Positions 17,881 through 27,562 are shown, counted from the first letter of the stretch. The stretch is 64,000 nt of DNA from Natrinema sp. SYSU A 869 (GCF_019879105.1 NZ_CP082248.1:434001-498000), one strand, 5' to 3'. Notes: generated by a model from the sequence alone, not told the origin. Program-made: numbers and translations.

Positions 17881-18747
17881 ATGTTCGAGACAATTCTCGT
17901 CCCGGTTGATGGGAGCGATAGTGCCAAACGCGCTGCAGCGGTCGGGCGTGAGTTTGCAGAACAATACAATGCGCGTCTTGACATGCTCCACGTCCTTGAA
18001 GACCAATCGCGTCTTCCTGGCTCAGAGAGTGACCAGACCTCGGAAGAGAAAGGCCGCGAAATTCTCGACAAACATGCGGACCTCGTCACCGGAAGCAATA
18101 TCGAGATCGATACGCGTCTCGTAGACGGCCAGCCTCACGAGGCCATCACAGAGCACGCGACGGAAACTGCCAGTGATCTCATTGTGATGGGGCGTCACGG
18201 CCAGAGTGGACTGCGAGAACGCCTCCTCGGGACCGTCACCGATCGCGTGTTGCGTCACACCAGCATTCCGGTGTTGGTAGTTCCTGGTGAGGTTAGTGAT
18301 CATACTACTGGTAACGCATATGAAAACGTCCTCATTACGACGGACGGCAGTGAGAACGCCGAACAGGCGGCACCATACGGTGAGGATATCGTTCAGCAAT
18401 TCAAGGCCACACTCCACCTGCTCACCGTGGTCGATGTCCAAGCAGCGGCGGGCGCGTTCGACGCTGGTGGCGTGTCAGAAGACTTCACCGAACGACTTGA
18501 GGATGACGGCCACGAGGCAATTGAGCGACTCGCCCGTCAGATTGAGGATACCGATCTTCCGCTGGAGTCAGCCGTATTGCGAGGGGATGCACAGGAAGTC
18601 ATTGTCGACTACACTGTCGAGAACGATATCGGTCTGATCGTCATGGCGTCTGAGGGTGAATCGAACCTGGCCAGCCAGTCTCTGGGAAGCGTCACAGATC
18701 GCGTTCTCCGTACTGTAGACATACCAGTACTCGTCGTGTTCCGGTAG
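17881..18747 (+). CDS. Tandem universal stress protein (two UspA domains)
   Basis: Soluble protein of about 288 residues made of two Usp repeats. Domain 1 starts MFETILVPVDGSDSAKRAAA and ends DLIVMGRHGQSGLRERLLGT with the ATP-binding G-x2-G-x9-G pattern. Domain 2 starts NVLITTDGSENAEQAAPYGE and ends LIVMASEGESNLASQSLGSV, where the glycines are partly replaced, so it may bind ATP poorly or not at all. ATG at 17881 is chosen over a TTG two codons upstream. It stands alone, downstream of the ion-transport group, and is probably stress-induced as other haloarchaeal Usp genes are. Confidence 0.92.
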   Translation: MFETILVPVDGSDSAKRAAAVGREFAEQYNARLDMLHVLEDQSRLPGSESDQTSEEKGREILDKHADLVTGSNIEIDTRLVDGQPHEAITEHATETASDLIVMGRHGQSGLRERLLGTVTDRVLRHTSIPVLVVPGEVSDHTTGNAYENVLITTDGSENAEQAAPYGEDIVQQFKATLHLLTVVDVQAAAGAFDAGGVSEDFTERLEDDGHEAIERLARQIEDTDLPLESAVLRGDAQEVIVDYTVENDIGLIVMASEGESNLASQSLGSVTDRVLRTVDIPVLVVFR

Positions 18748-19228
18748 CCCGGACGAACGCGAGGAAAACGCCTCGCCCTTCGGGGGAGTGGTTGGCGCAA
18801 GCATTGATACCGGCGAACATGTCTCCTCCACAGGTTGACGAGCGGATACACGGGGTGACTCCGATGCTAGCGATTCGGCCAGGGAACAATCACCCGCGAA
18901 GCCGTCTATACTTACCGCGAATTTCGCGAACAGTTCTGATAAAGAAACGTGCTACTATCTACTGCTATTATAGGATCAATCGGCTATCCCCGTTGAACCC
19001 GGCCGCGCCCCAGAAGTGGGCCTGGTGGTAGTGACACCAAGCGCCGGGCTGCCGACAATGACAGCAGGCGACTCTAACCGCACGGATACTGATAAGTATA
19101 GCAATAGATGATAGCACGGTTTCTTTATTCAGAGTACTCCGTGAAACTTGTGTTCAGTATAGGGGATACACTAAACAATCGCACACGTCTATCAATCATA
19201 TGTGATAGTTCAACTGAATTTATAGTTG
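18748..19228. other. Intergenic stretch, nothing recognised
   Basis: About 480 bases with only short frames in basic or cysteine-rich composition atypical of the host. No repeat, IS end or RNA gene was identified. Confidence 0.4.
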
Positions 19229-19315
19229 TTATGTCCTCTCAGGTATTCTCATGAGGTTGGAGAAAATGAAACCAAGAGTTGCTCCGAAGAGAAGATGCCC
19301 GATGAAACTCTCAAC

Positions 19316-20254
19316 GGCTCTGTTGAATCGCTGTAAGGCGGTGGATTTCACTGTTTGACGGCACGTTTGATGTTGTAGACGACACACATCAGAGAAATTT
19401 CACGGAACTCTCGATACCAGTTACGCGCTCGCACGGCGTAGCCGAGCGAGCGCTTGACGGCTGAGTTGACGGTTTCGGCCATTGACCGCTGAGCGTACCG
19501 ATCTTCATCAATGCGGGCGTTGTGTGCGTGATCGTACGGAGCGAAGATCCGGTGTTTGATCAGCGGGCGAATGTCGAGTTCACGGAGTCGTTCGCGGAGT
19601 TGTTGCTTGTCATAGCCCTTATCAGCGGCTAGAGACCGCAGATCGCCCGCGTTCCGGCGGGCGATCTGCTCACAGAGATCTGCGTCGCTGCCTTCTAACG
19701 TCGTCGAGCAGTGAAGATCAAGCACAGCTTGCGTTGCTGTATCGACGAGTTTTGTAACTTTGAGCGTCTGAACACGATAATTCGTTCGGTGGCAGTAGTG
19801 ACGGCTTGCACGATCTCGTTCATAGAACGTAGCGTCGATCGCAGCGTGCTCAGAGAGGTCGTGTAGCTGTGCCGACTGGCACAGCAACACTCGACAAACG
19901 CTCATCTCGATCCGATCAAACGCCTTACACAGCGTAGATGGTGCGGGGAGATCGGCCGTATCAAGGCCGATCTCCCCTGTTATTTGCGGCATTTCCTTCA
20001 GCAGATCGATCGTCATTCGATAGGACGTATCGAGGTAAATCCGCAGACAATGCAGGGAAACGAGGGCATAGTCGGCGAATCCGCCGCCACCTTTCGGGGC
20101 GGCGGATTCGTCTCCATCGCCAGTAACGTTTGAGCAATCGGCACAACTGCCCCAATGAAGCGGGAGATTTGGGTCATGAACAACTGAAGTCTCCCGCTTC
20201 AAGACCTTCGATTTAGCGAACCATTCCGCCGCTGTCTAGTGATTCAACACAGCC
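19316..20254 (-). mobile_element. Complete IS5-family insertion sequence with 8-bp target duplication
   Basis: Inverted ends: left GGCTCTGTTGAATCGCTG; right, read inward, GGCTGTGTTGAATCACTA. The octamer CTCTCAAC stands directly outside both ends (19308-19315 and 20255-20262), a perfect target-site duplication, so the insertion is recent. The element is about 939 bp with one transposase gene. Isolated ends of the same type occur at 10897, 47435 and 61470. Confidence 0.9.
19348..20202 (-). CDS. IS5-family transposase
   Basis: DDE transposase of 284 residues. Motifs: AAIDATFYERDRASRHYCHR (first Asp), LAADKGYDKQQLRERLRELD (second Asp in the ADKGYD block), and RYAQRSMAETVNSAVKRSLG (E-x6-K box; Glu then Lys). 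The tail REISLMCVVYNIKRAV is standard for the family. A CADC pair near the N-terminus may bind zinc. It fills the IS between the two ends and is intact, so the element may still be active. Confidence 0.93.
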   Translation of the reverse strand: MKRETSVVHDPNLPLHWGSCADCSNVTGDGDESAAPKGGGGFADYALVSLHCLRIYLDTSYRMTIDLLKEMPQITGEIGLDTADLPAPSTLCKAFDRIEMSVCRVLLCQSAQLHDLSEHAAIDATFYERDRASRHYCHRTNYRVQTLKVTKLVDTATQAVLDLHCSTTLEGSDADLCEQIARRNAGDLRSLAADKGYDKQQLRERLRELDIRPLIKHRIFAPYDHAHNARIDEDRYAQRSMAETVNSAVKRSLGYAVRARNWYREFREISLMCVVYNIKRAVKQ

Positions 20255-20849
20255 CTCTCAACAGTAACTGCCGGAAAATCGGGATCGGCATTTCCAGTTA
20301 TGGAAGTCCAGATCGGTAATGCCAAAAGTGGAAGAGCAATCCAGACAGTTAGTCCATAGACTATTCCGGCGAGAGTAAGCCGCATACTTGGCCCGTAACT
20401 GGTACCCGATTCGACCTCCAGAACGAGAGTACTGAGAGCAGGCTCACGTGTAACGAGAAAGCCGAAAATAATGCCGAGGAAAAGACCATGTGCTAGATGA
20501 AGTCCCCACCCGAAACCACCCATCGGTTCAAGCCCGTATAACGAGGGGATAGTCACGGATACGATGTTCGGATAAAACAATCCGATAAAAGCACCAATAC
20601 AATCGAACCAGCGATACCGCCGACGCCACTGCTAATCACCCAATCCAAATACCCCTCGAAACCATAATCTGTCGGACTTGTTTTCTGATCGTTCATTATC
20701 CTCACGTTCCTACCAATGGATGGAAGGACTTCGTAGATACGTCAGTCTCAAGAGAAGTAATCTTCTCCCTGCAGATACAAGGGCCTCTGCCAGACGGTTA
20801 GTTCGCATCTCTACGTAACAGCTATTTCAGACAAAATCACATCTGAAGA

Positions 20850-21675
20850 ATGGGATTTCAACAAGACCGCTGCTCCAATCGACAAGGACACGCTGAAAGC
20901 GATGCAGAACAACTGCGACAATCTCCTTACGTTCTCCGTCAACGATACTGATGACGTCAGGCTGTTGATGAAGCGATTCCGCGACTATACAGCGGAAGAC
21001 TTGATCACGACCAACCAGTTCAAAGTATGGACACGGATCCCGCTGTTGGGCGGTTGCTACTCCGAACCCGTGTTAGTTCGGACGTTTCCACCGTATCCAC
21101 CGCTCCGGGGAACAGACGATGTCGATGAAATCATCGAACGGAGTCTCGAGCGGTATGGGACGGATCCGCTGACTGACAGCGAGATCCTCCGCAATCTCAT
21201 TTATCGAGAGTACAACGAAGCGGCAAGTCCCGACGCACTCGCTGTTGATCGGGTGATGGCCGAAGCGATTCGTGCCGTCCAGTTACGTGAAGACGTTCGC
21301 AGCCAGAACGGCTGGGTACCCGTAACCGATGTCGACGAGGAGGTACTCGATCGCATCGAGAACGGTGACCACACAGAGGACCTTGCAACCGGCACTGATC
21401 TCGAGGAGTTCCCCGATGTCCGTCAGGAGTCGCCACTGATCGATGTCGATCTCAGCGTTCGCAATGAAGCGGTCGTGGTCCGATTGACTGACAAGGGCAA
21501 AGCCGTTGCTGAACCTGAGACCGGAGATGTCCGATCAGCAGGAGGATCCGAACACGATGCGCTACTCTTTGATACCGAGGAATCACTGACGAAACTCGAC
21601 TTCAGTGTCGACATTTTCGAACAAGATGGGAGCGACCAGCCCGATGGGACAGACATATCCCGAGTTCGACGTTGA
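20850..21675 (+). pseudogene. C-terminal part of a HerA/TraG-type conjugation ATPase
   Basis: The frame is open upstream of the first ATG and reads EEWDFNKTAAPIDKDTLKAM then QNNCDNLLTFSVNDTDDVRL, MKRFRDYTAEDLITTNQFKV and EPVLVRTFPPYPPLRGTDDV. That block is the end of the ATPase domain of haloarchaeal conjugative-transfer ATPases, followed by an acidic C-terminal tail. Walker A and B are missing, so the 5' part has been lost. The ORF overlaps the next gene, as in an operon. It is a sign of a former conjugative plasmid. Confidence 0.65.
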
Positions 21676-22705
21676 GTTTGCTCTTGAGGCCGAAACGACG
21701 ATACCGGAGCGGCCAGCGAAGGTCCTTCAGAATCTCAAACGAGCACAGGAGACTAATCGGATTCCGATGTTCGTTGTTCGACCCAGTGGAGACGGCCAGA
21801 CTTGAGTAGCGGCACGGGTCGAGAACATTCTCGAGCCCCCGATACGGGAGTTGGCAGACGGAACTGAACAGTTCTACAATACGGATGAACTCGTCACGTT
21901 TGGTGGCGGAGCGGCTTCTCGTGGCGGTGTGACGGCTGTTCGACCTGCTACTGAGTCACAACGTACTGTCTGGATACGTACCGCCGATGAGTGGGTCCTC
22001 ACGGATGGCGAGACAGAGTTCACGCGGACATCGTCCGCAGTCGAATTCTCGAAAGATTCGGTGCCTGCCTACTACAGCTATGATCGAGAAACAGGCCAGT
22101 ATACGGTATACGAGCAAGGCGAGACGCATGTCTACGAAACGTCTGATGCCCTCGAAGCAGATTGGACGACGATCAAACGCCCATTCGTCCCCGCTTCTGA
22201 TTTGCCAAACCCAGCATACGATCGAGACAGTTACGCGATACTGATTCTGTCGGAAGATGGGTCTGCTCAACTCTATCGCGACGGGAAGACAGCGGCGATG
22301 GCGGACGCGCTCGAAACGCTGACGGAGATGAATGGCGCCTCACCACCGTCCGCAGATACCGAGACACAGGTACTCGCTGATAGCAAGCAGAGGAAGACCG
22401 AAGATGACCTTCGGTTGGATCCAGACGACGATGGTGTTAGTATCTTCGCTGATCGCTACATTATTGAAGACACTGAGACGTCGATCCCGAAGGAGGAGTT
22501 GTACCAGACCTATTCCGCGTGGGTGAGTCGACACGGCCTTGATGGCACTAACAATGTCTGGTTTGCACGGAAGCTTAGTGACCATCTTGATGTCGGCACT
22601 AATCGCAGACGAGTTGATGGAGACCGTGTAAATTTCTATACTGGTATTGGACTCACTGAGGAAGGATCTCGGCTTCGGGAAGCAGCGGACAAGTCAGAGG
22701 AATGA
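21644..22705 (+). pseudogene. Plasmid protein with primase-C-terminal (pox D5-like) domain, in-frame TGA
   Basis: A single frame from MGQTYPEFDVEFALEAETTI to 22705 is broken only by a TGA at 21803-21805 (GDGQT-stop-VAARVENILEPPIREL). The long middle part is acidic and unrecognised. The C-terminal ~70 residues (TSIPKEELYQTYSAWVSRHG, VWFARKLSDHLDVGTNRRRV, NFYTGIGLTEEG) match the winged-helix domain found at the end of phage and plasmid primase-helicases. It overlaps the conjugation ATPase, so the two were likely cotranscribed. If the TGA is real, the product is lost or restarted at 21851. Confidence 0.6.
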
Positions 22706-22811
22706 GTGGAATCGATGGCTTCCCTGTTCGGTCGATTTTCAGGGTATTTCCGAATTCGTATCGCAGGATATGGGCCGAATTGAACATCTCTATGCCAGTT
22801 TCTACTATTTC

Positions 22812-22920
22812 TGTCCAGGGGAATCATCTGGCTGAGTCTTGTTGGGGCTCGCGTGTCCAGTGTAAAATCGAAAGAGGGCAGTACTATCCAGTGTAATCGA
22901 GAGTCGAAAACCAACTAGTA
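22812..22920 (+). repeat. Iteron module A upstream of prim-pol copy A
   Basis: Three related boxes, TGTCCAGGGGAATC (22812), TGTCCAGTGTAAAATC (22854) and TATCCAGTGTAATC (22885), are followed by AAAACCAACTAGTATAGA (22907). Spacings of 42 and 31 bases, and 22 to the last motif, are identical to those in module B (47626-47738). They probably bind a replication initiator or a regulator of the prim-pol gene 134 bases downstream. Confidence 0.6.
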
Positions 22921-23040
22921 TAGAGTAGGTTCCACCGGCAGAAACGGGGATGCTCGAGGAGTGGCAGCGAGTGCGTTTTTATCAGACCACAAAGAGGAGT
23001 AGCGGTTCAGCAATATGACCGCAGAGAGGTCCGAATGAAA

Positions 23041-24311
23041 ATGACAGATCAGATGATAGGTTCGATCGACGTGGACGGCATTCCGAGGACGTTACAGGAA
23101 CATGAGCAATGGATTTGTTGGCGGACGCAGCAACGAGATGAAAAGGTAACGAAGGTGCCGATCGTCCCAGGGGTCGGGGACTACGCATCGGCGACGATCC
23201 TGAGACGTGGCGATCGTTCGACGATGCGCTCGAGTATTGGGAGTGTGGTGACGTTGCTGGAATCGGATTCGTATTTACGGAGTCGGATGCGCTCGTTGGA
23301 ATCGATCTCGACGACTGTCGCGATCCAGAGACGGGAGCACCGAGTGAAGACGCTCGATAGATCATCGACGAATTGGATTCGTTCACCGAGATATCACCAT
23401 CAGGGACAGGCTATCACGTTATTATCCGTGGATCGATCCCTAGTGATCGGAGCCGGCGCGGGTCGGTCGAGATGTATGAGACAGCGCGGTTCTTCACTGT
23501 GACTGGCGACCATGTCAACACAACACCGTCTCAGGTGACAGAGCAGCCTAATGCACTCGAGACAGTGTACAACGGGTACATCGCCGAGACAGAGTCGTCT
23601 CGAGGAGAGAACAGTGCGAGAACACAGCAAGCTTCTGAGCGCGAGTTCACTGTTGATGAGGAGGACAGCCAGGGCGTGACGCTCGAAGATGAGGAACTAC
23701 TCGAGCGAGCGCAGAACGCATCGAACGGTGAGAAGTTCAAGCGGTTGTGGCGTGGCTCGACTGCTGGCTACGAGAGTCAGTCAGAGGCAGATATGGCGCT
23801 ATGTTGTCTGCTGGCGTTCTGGACTGGTGGTGACCAGCAGCAGATAGATCGGCTCTTCCGACAATCGGGGCTACTTCGAGACAAGTGGGACGAGGTCCAC
23901 TATGTCGATGGATCAACGTACGGTGAGAAGACCATCGAGCGAGCGATTGCGAACACCTCTGAGCTCTACCATCAAGACATTCGAGACGAGTCCTCCGAAC
24001 CCACTACCAGAAAGGGCGAGCCATCAACCGTCGACAGTCGTGACGAATCGGAGCCGAATCATGCGTATCTGGCTGAGAAGAATCGACTATTAACCGACCG
24101 TGTTGATGAGCTTGAAGCTACGCTTAAACAGAAGAACGACCATATCGATCACCTCGAGGCAGAGATCAAACGGCTCAACACCGAACCTGCAGAACGTGAC
24201 CGAGAGGCTGAACAGACTCGAGAAGAGCAAGCCGGTACGACGTCTGAATGTGATACCAACTCAGGGGCATCCTCTCTGTGGGGACGGTTATTCGGAGATA
24301 ACTCCAAGTAA
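23041..24311 (+). pseudogene. Plasmid prim-pol-like replication protein, copy A (frameshift plus stop)
   Basis: Related to NrS-1-type primase-polymerases. The N-terminus reads RTLQEHEQWICWRTQQRDEK and VTKVPIVPGVGDYAS. Near 23195 one G seems missing; after it the true frame gives DPETWRSFDDALEYWECGD, GIGFVFTESDALVGIDLDDC with catalytic acidic residues, then a TAG at about 23360 and FTEISPSGTGYHVIIRG, ARFFTVTGDHV. The middle has EKFKRLWRGSTAGYESQSEA and the helical RLFRQSGLLRDKWDEV. The end is a coiled coil (HAYLAEKNRLLTDRVDELEA) and a short SLWGRLFGDNSK tail. It is homologous to copy B at 48094. Broken twice, once by a nonsense codon. Confidence 0.8.
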
Positions 24312-24375
24312 CATTTCGACTGTAATGTAGTGTTTTTCACCCCCAACAGGAGTGAGGCGTTCGAACTGCCCGAAG
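24310..24375 (+). promoter_or_regulatory. Conserved leader element, copy A
   Basis: GTAGTGTTTTTCACCCCC and AGGAGTGAGGCGTTCGAACT resemble the leaders at 50282 and 61000. The element precedes a small coding sequence and follows the prim-pol gene. It may hold a promoter or a protein-binding hairpin. Confidence 0.4.
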
Positions 24376-24382
24376 AGAGCGT

Positions 24383-24658
24383 ATGAATTCTGAACGACAG
24401 CACTCACAAGACCGCAGTATCGATCAAGCATTTCCCTACCGAAATACATCAACATTGTCTTGGCATGATCTGCAAAGGGCAGCCCACCGTCACGAGGTCC
24501 AGCGCTATAAGGAGATGTCATCAAGCGCCCAATCCGGACATCGACGTCGAGAAGAGACGAAAGAGAAACTTGATCACCTCCAGCGCGATGATGAGTGTTT
24601 CGATGAACTGCTCGAGCGACTGGCGAGCAACGAGGAACTGATTACTGTTGGTGCGTAA
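24383..24658 (+). CDS. Small charged plasmid protein of unknown function
   Basis: A 91-residue hydrophilic, mostly helical protein: LSWHDLQRAAHRHEVQRYKE, then HRRREETKEKLDHLQRDDEC and DELLERLASNEELITVGA. No known motif was recognised. It follows prim-pol copy A and the leader element, and traces of a similar start (HKTVISIE-like bases) persist after copy B near 50340, so it seems part of the same replication module. Composition and position support a real gene; the role is unknown. Confidence 0.5.
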   Translation: MNSERQHSQDRSIDQAFPYRNTSTLSWHDLQRAAHRHEVQRYKEMSSSAQSGHRRREETKEKLDHLQRDDECFDELLERLASNEELITVGA

Positions 24659-24756
24659 GACTCAGAAACTGCCGACCGTGCCCGGGATGCTGTCGCCTGC
24701 TCTCGAGAGAACTTTGAGCGATGACGCTTCTCGATTCGTCGATTATAGATGAAGAC

Positions 24757-25935
24757 TCAGTACGTCTGGGGCGGCCGCTCAAGTATCTCGAAGATTTCCT
24801 TCGCACGGTATTCCTTGTTGCGCTCTTTGCCCGTAACCTCTTCTAGGATACCTTCGTCTTCTAGCGCGTCAATCGCACGGTACGCGGTTGATCGCTCAAT
24901 ATCGAGCCTCTCCGCGACTGTTTTGGTCGTTACGTAGGGTTGTTCAAAGAGATTGCACGCTAAGCGATTTTTCGCGTACTGGACGCCACCGTACTCGTTC
25001 TCGTAGCGGCGTCGCAGTTCATCGAGTGCCAGCGTACGGCCAACGGACTCTTCGGCTTGTTGAGCGACTCCTCTGACGAAAAACGAGAGCCATCCTTCCC
25101 AGTCGCCGTAGGATCGAACCGCTTCCATTCGGTCTACATATGTGGATTTGTTTCGATTGAAGTATTCACTGAGATAGAGGTTTGGGCGTTCAAGGTGCCC
25201 GACATCATACAACTGAAGCGTGATTAGAAGACGACCTAGCCGTCCATTTCCGTCACCGTACGGATGGATCGTTTCAAACTGGTAGTGGAACAGTGCGATG
25301 TTTACGAGTGGGTGATAGCTACCACCAGTCCGATAGTACGTTACTAGTGCATCCATCAGGCCGTCGATTTCTCCCGGTACTGGTGGCAGAAAGTCACCGA
25401 GGTGGTTTGGAACCGTCTTGTAGGCACCAATTGTATCGGTATCGACGCGATCGTCCGGAACGTCCGTGAGGAGCGTCTCGTGAAGTTCGTGAAGGAGAGA
25501 AACTGAAATCTCTCCGCCGTTGTTGAGTGTTCTAATACCGTCTTCGACAGCCTGCTCGTAATTGAGGACCTCCTGTGTGTCCTTTGTACCTGCTTCACTC
25601 GTCGGTTCGATGGAATATCCGTCCTCGGCCTCATCGAAGCTGTGCGTTTCGAGACTGTAGAGAGCGTTGTAGTCGACATCAGCGCCTTCGATTTCGGCCG
25701 ATTCCATCGCTTCTTTCCGAAGGAGCGAAGTGTAAAGGACGGGCGGAAAGTCGAGTTCGAGACTGATACCGCTAAGTTTGCCGAGCCAAAACGTGGCATC
25801 GGCGAGCAGATCATAAAAGTCTGCATCTAACTCGAGATCGCGTGAGGGAGGCAGTGGATCTGGCCTGTAATAAAATTCTCTCCCGTAGGATATGAGTTCC
25901 CCAGGCGCCATTTCTTCGATTTCCATGTCTCTCAT
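24757..25935 (-). CDS. Fic-domain protein (probable AMP transferase) with C-terminal winged helix
   Basis: A 392-residue cytoplasmic enzyme. The N-terminal part carries the inhibitory-helix motif SAEIEG, matching (S/T)xxxE(G/N), so it is of the type regulated in cis by an N-terminal helix. The Fic core reads IHPYGDGNGRLGRLL, with catalytic His, the Asp that holds Mg2+, and the phosphate-binding GNGR. A C-terminal winged helix (VTTKTVAERLDIERSTAYRA, IDALEDEGILEE) suggests DNA binding. Fic proteins usually attach AMP to a Tyr, Ser or Thr of a target protein. No antitoxin gene is adjacent. The gene is intact, one of few in this decayed segment. Confidence 0.92.
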   Translation of the reverse strand: MRDMEIEEMAPGELISYGREFYYRPDPLPPSRDLELDADFYDLLADATFWLGKLSGISLELDFPPVLYTSLLRKEAMESAEIEGADVDYNALYSLETHSFDEAEDGYSIEPTSEAGTKDTQEVLNYEQAVEDGIRTLNNGGEISVSLLHELHETLLTDVPDDRVDTDTIGAYKTVPNHLGDFLPPVPGEIDGLMDALVTYYRTGGSYHPLVNIALFHYQFETIHPYGDGNGRLGRLLITLQLYDVGHLERPNLYLSEYFNRNKSTYVDRMEAVRSYGDWEGWLSFFVRGVAQQAEESVGRTLALDELRRRYENEYGGVQYAKNRLACNLFEQPYVTTKTVAERLDIERSTAYRAIDALEDEGILEEVTGKERNKEYRAKEIFEILERPPQTY

Positions 25936-26359
25936 GCACGTAACCGCTCTACTTCACCTGAGTAAATGAATTTGGCGACACTGAATGCAAACAATACCCC
26001 TTAGATAGTAGTATCATTGTGTATCAGTAGGATGTATGCAGCTATAGTCTGATAGTGCCCTGTTCACTCTCACTGGCTCTGGCTGGCTCAATATTACAGT
26101 TGCGTGCAGTACCAGCGTTTGAGCGCAAACAGTACATCAATAGATTCGCAGCTATACTCTTATCGCGACGGTATCTGCGAAGCTGGTCTTCGAGGACAGC
26201 CTAACTCGTATCGGATTAAATCCGTGTACTAACAATTTGATCCGTCATGGTTTGTTGGGCTGAAAGTGAGAATCAAGGACTGTAATTTACTACCAAGACA
26301 CTGCCATAGGGTTGATTCGGCCGTTCGACCTTTAGCAAGTGAATCTTCTTCCGTCATTC
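25936..26359. other. Intergenic stretch, nothing recognised
   Basis: About 420 bases between the Fic gene and MITE copy 2. No coding frame, repeat or RNA could be supported. The Fic promoter should lie near 25940-25990, which contains a TAAATGAATTT-like AT-rich patch. Confidence 0.35.
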
Positions 26360-26591
26360 GGCACTGTCTAGTTACGCAATTCTGGCATAGAACGGCGTTT
26401 TAGCGACTGTTATGGCTTCAGTGCTGATCCCAGTGATTGTTTCACCTCGTGAAATATGTACTGAGGTAGCCGAATTTCTGCCGTTTGTATAACAGAGTCT
26501 CGTTGTGTCCGATTCTCTATGGTATTTTAACAGTTGACATCGAAACATCACCATCTTCGAGTCCTGCGGTTTTCCGCATATAGACAGTGCC
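26360..26591. mobile_element. MITE copy 2
   Basis: Left end GGCACTGTCTAGTTACGCAA, right end TATAGACAGTGCC with one mismatch. The interior is nearly identical to copy 4 at 39558 in the same orientation, for example CTGGCATAGAACGGCGTTT and GTTATGGCTTCAGTGCTGAT. Its flanks (CGTCATTC and TACAATAG) do not match, so no target duplication remains. Confidence 0.85.
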
Positions 26592-26670
26592 TACAATAGT
26601 TATTTATGTATCTATTCAGCATTGTCAAATGCTAACATAAACGTATTTTGTTTGAGTCGACTTTAACCGA

Positions 26671-26889
26671 TTGGATGGCCTTAGCGCGAAAGAACAAGAC
26701 TCCGACAACGTGGGCGCAGAGTATCTTGCCTTCTCGGAATTCTACAAAGATCCCGTTCCGGACCCGTTGGTCCTCCCAATAGACGGGCTCAAGCCGGAGA
26801 CCAGTTATACGGTCGAGGTCCGGGCTATTGACGCCTTCAAAAACCAAAGCGAAGGGGTGCTTACGACGGTCGGGAAAACAAAACCCTAG
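26671..26889 (+). pseudogene. Fibronectin-III-like C-terminal fragment
   Basis: A 72-residue frame ends LPIDGLKPETSYTVEVRAID then AFKNQSEGVLTTVGKTKP. This is the end of a fibronectin type III-like fold (LKPETSYTVEVRA is the usual F-strand block), as found at the ends of secreted haloarchaeal hydrolases. The 5' end abuts MITE copy 2 and no start context is convincing, so it is a 3' fragment of a larger gene. Confidence 0.5.
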
Positions 26890-26942
26890 ATAGGCGATTC
26901 GCCGAGGGGAACTGCTAGATTGAGCTCTCCTGCTTGAGTACT

Positions 26943-27115
26943 TCAACCGACGGTTGATTGTCGAGTGCTCTCGTCAACCGCGACCCGCTTCGGCTGCGCC
27001 TCAAGCGGGGCATAGCCGCTGTTAGCCAGCCGATGCACCCAGTTCCAAACCGCTCCGTGAGAACGTTCAACGCCTAATTCCGCTAAGATCGTTGTTGTCT
27101 CTCTGAGCGAACAAC
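26943..27115 (-). pseudogene. IS6-type transposase N-terminal fragment
   Basis: Readable as SLRETTTILAELGVERSHGA, VWNWVHRLANSGYAPLEAQP and KRVAVDES. This is the helix-turn-helix region just before the DDE domain of haloarchaeal IS6 transposases. It lacks the catalytic domain. It joins at 27115-27120 to the 5' end of another gene, which it appears to have truncated. Confidence 0.7.
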
Positions 27116-27118
27116 TGG

Positions 27119-27553
27119 TTGACCTCGGACTCGTTGATCGAGACGACTCGACCACGACCACAGCAGCTGACTGCTGAGCCCCTCATCATCGTTGAGCAGT
27201 ACGCTCCAATCGTGATTACACCGACAGTCCTGCATACGCTTGCACTTCAGGAGGTTGATGATGACGTCGACTACTTTCTCGATCGGTACGGAACTGGGAA
27301 GCTCATTGCTGTGTTACGGGGTGCAGGACTCCACTTTGCGGGGAAGACAACACAGCGGATGGTCGCCACCGATATCGATGTTCGGGAGACAGAGGCGATA
27401 ATGATTATCTCTGCGCTCCAGCCTGCACTCGCTGTTGGGAGAGAACACGACCCGTTCTTCGAGCACCTGTTTCCAGATGTCTCCGACCAGATGGACCTTC
27501 CCGATCTCGACGGAGCAGACGGTGCCCCAGCGAAGTCAGAGCCGAACGAGTGA
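27119..27553 (+). CDS. Conserved hypothetical, probable 5'-truncated regulator partner of the PIN gene
   Basis: The protein-like part begins LTAEPLIIVEQYAPIVITPT and runs through LHTLALQEVDDDVDYFLDRY, LIAVLRGAGLHFAGKTTQRM and DVRETEAIMIISALQPALAV. The alternate frame just upstream reads EQLVDLGLVDRDDSTTTTAA, which looks like the wing of a winged helix. So the gene may have been an HTH regulator whose 5' end was cut by the IS6 fragment and shifted near 27165. It lies ten bases before the PIN gene, so the two were probably cotranscribed, perhaps as an antitoxin-like partner. That role is inference. Confidence 0.45.
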   Translation: MTSDSLIETTRPRPQQLTAEPLIIVEQYAPIVITPTVLHTLALQEVDDDVDYFLDRYGTGKLIAVLRGAGLHFAGKTTQRMVATDIDVRETEAIMIISALQPALAVGREHDPFFEHLFPDVSDQMDLPDLDGADGAPAKSEPNE

Positions 27554-27562
27554 GTACGTTCG

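Larger units (their letters stand above)
19229..20696 (-). pseudogene. Multi-pass membrane protein gene split by an IS
   Basis: The 5' part starts at 20696 (MNDQKTSPTDYGFEGYLDWV), shifts frame near 20595 where one T seems missing, and continues GAFIGLFYPNIVSVTIPSLY, GGFGWGLHLAHGLFLGIIFG and GIVYGLTVWIALPLLALPIW to FPAVTVE. The IS5-type element then interrupts it. Past the element the same frame resumes as SFIGHLLFGATLGFIFSNLM and stops at 19229. Removing the IS and one target copy restores the join exactly. The original product had about four hydrophobic segments; its function is not known. Both a frameshift and an insertion inactivate it. Confidence 0.8.

Noticed and set aside
22812-22920. 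Iteron module considered as a CRISPR array
   Set aside because: Only three short boxes with unequal spacing and no full repeats; no cas genes nearby.
24149-24524. Minus-strand frames after prim-pol copy A
   Set aside because: They are antisense to the prim-pol tail and the small charged gene, with no independent support.
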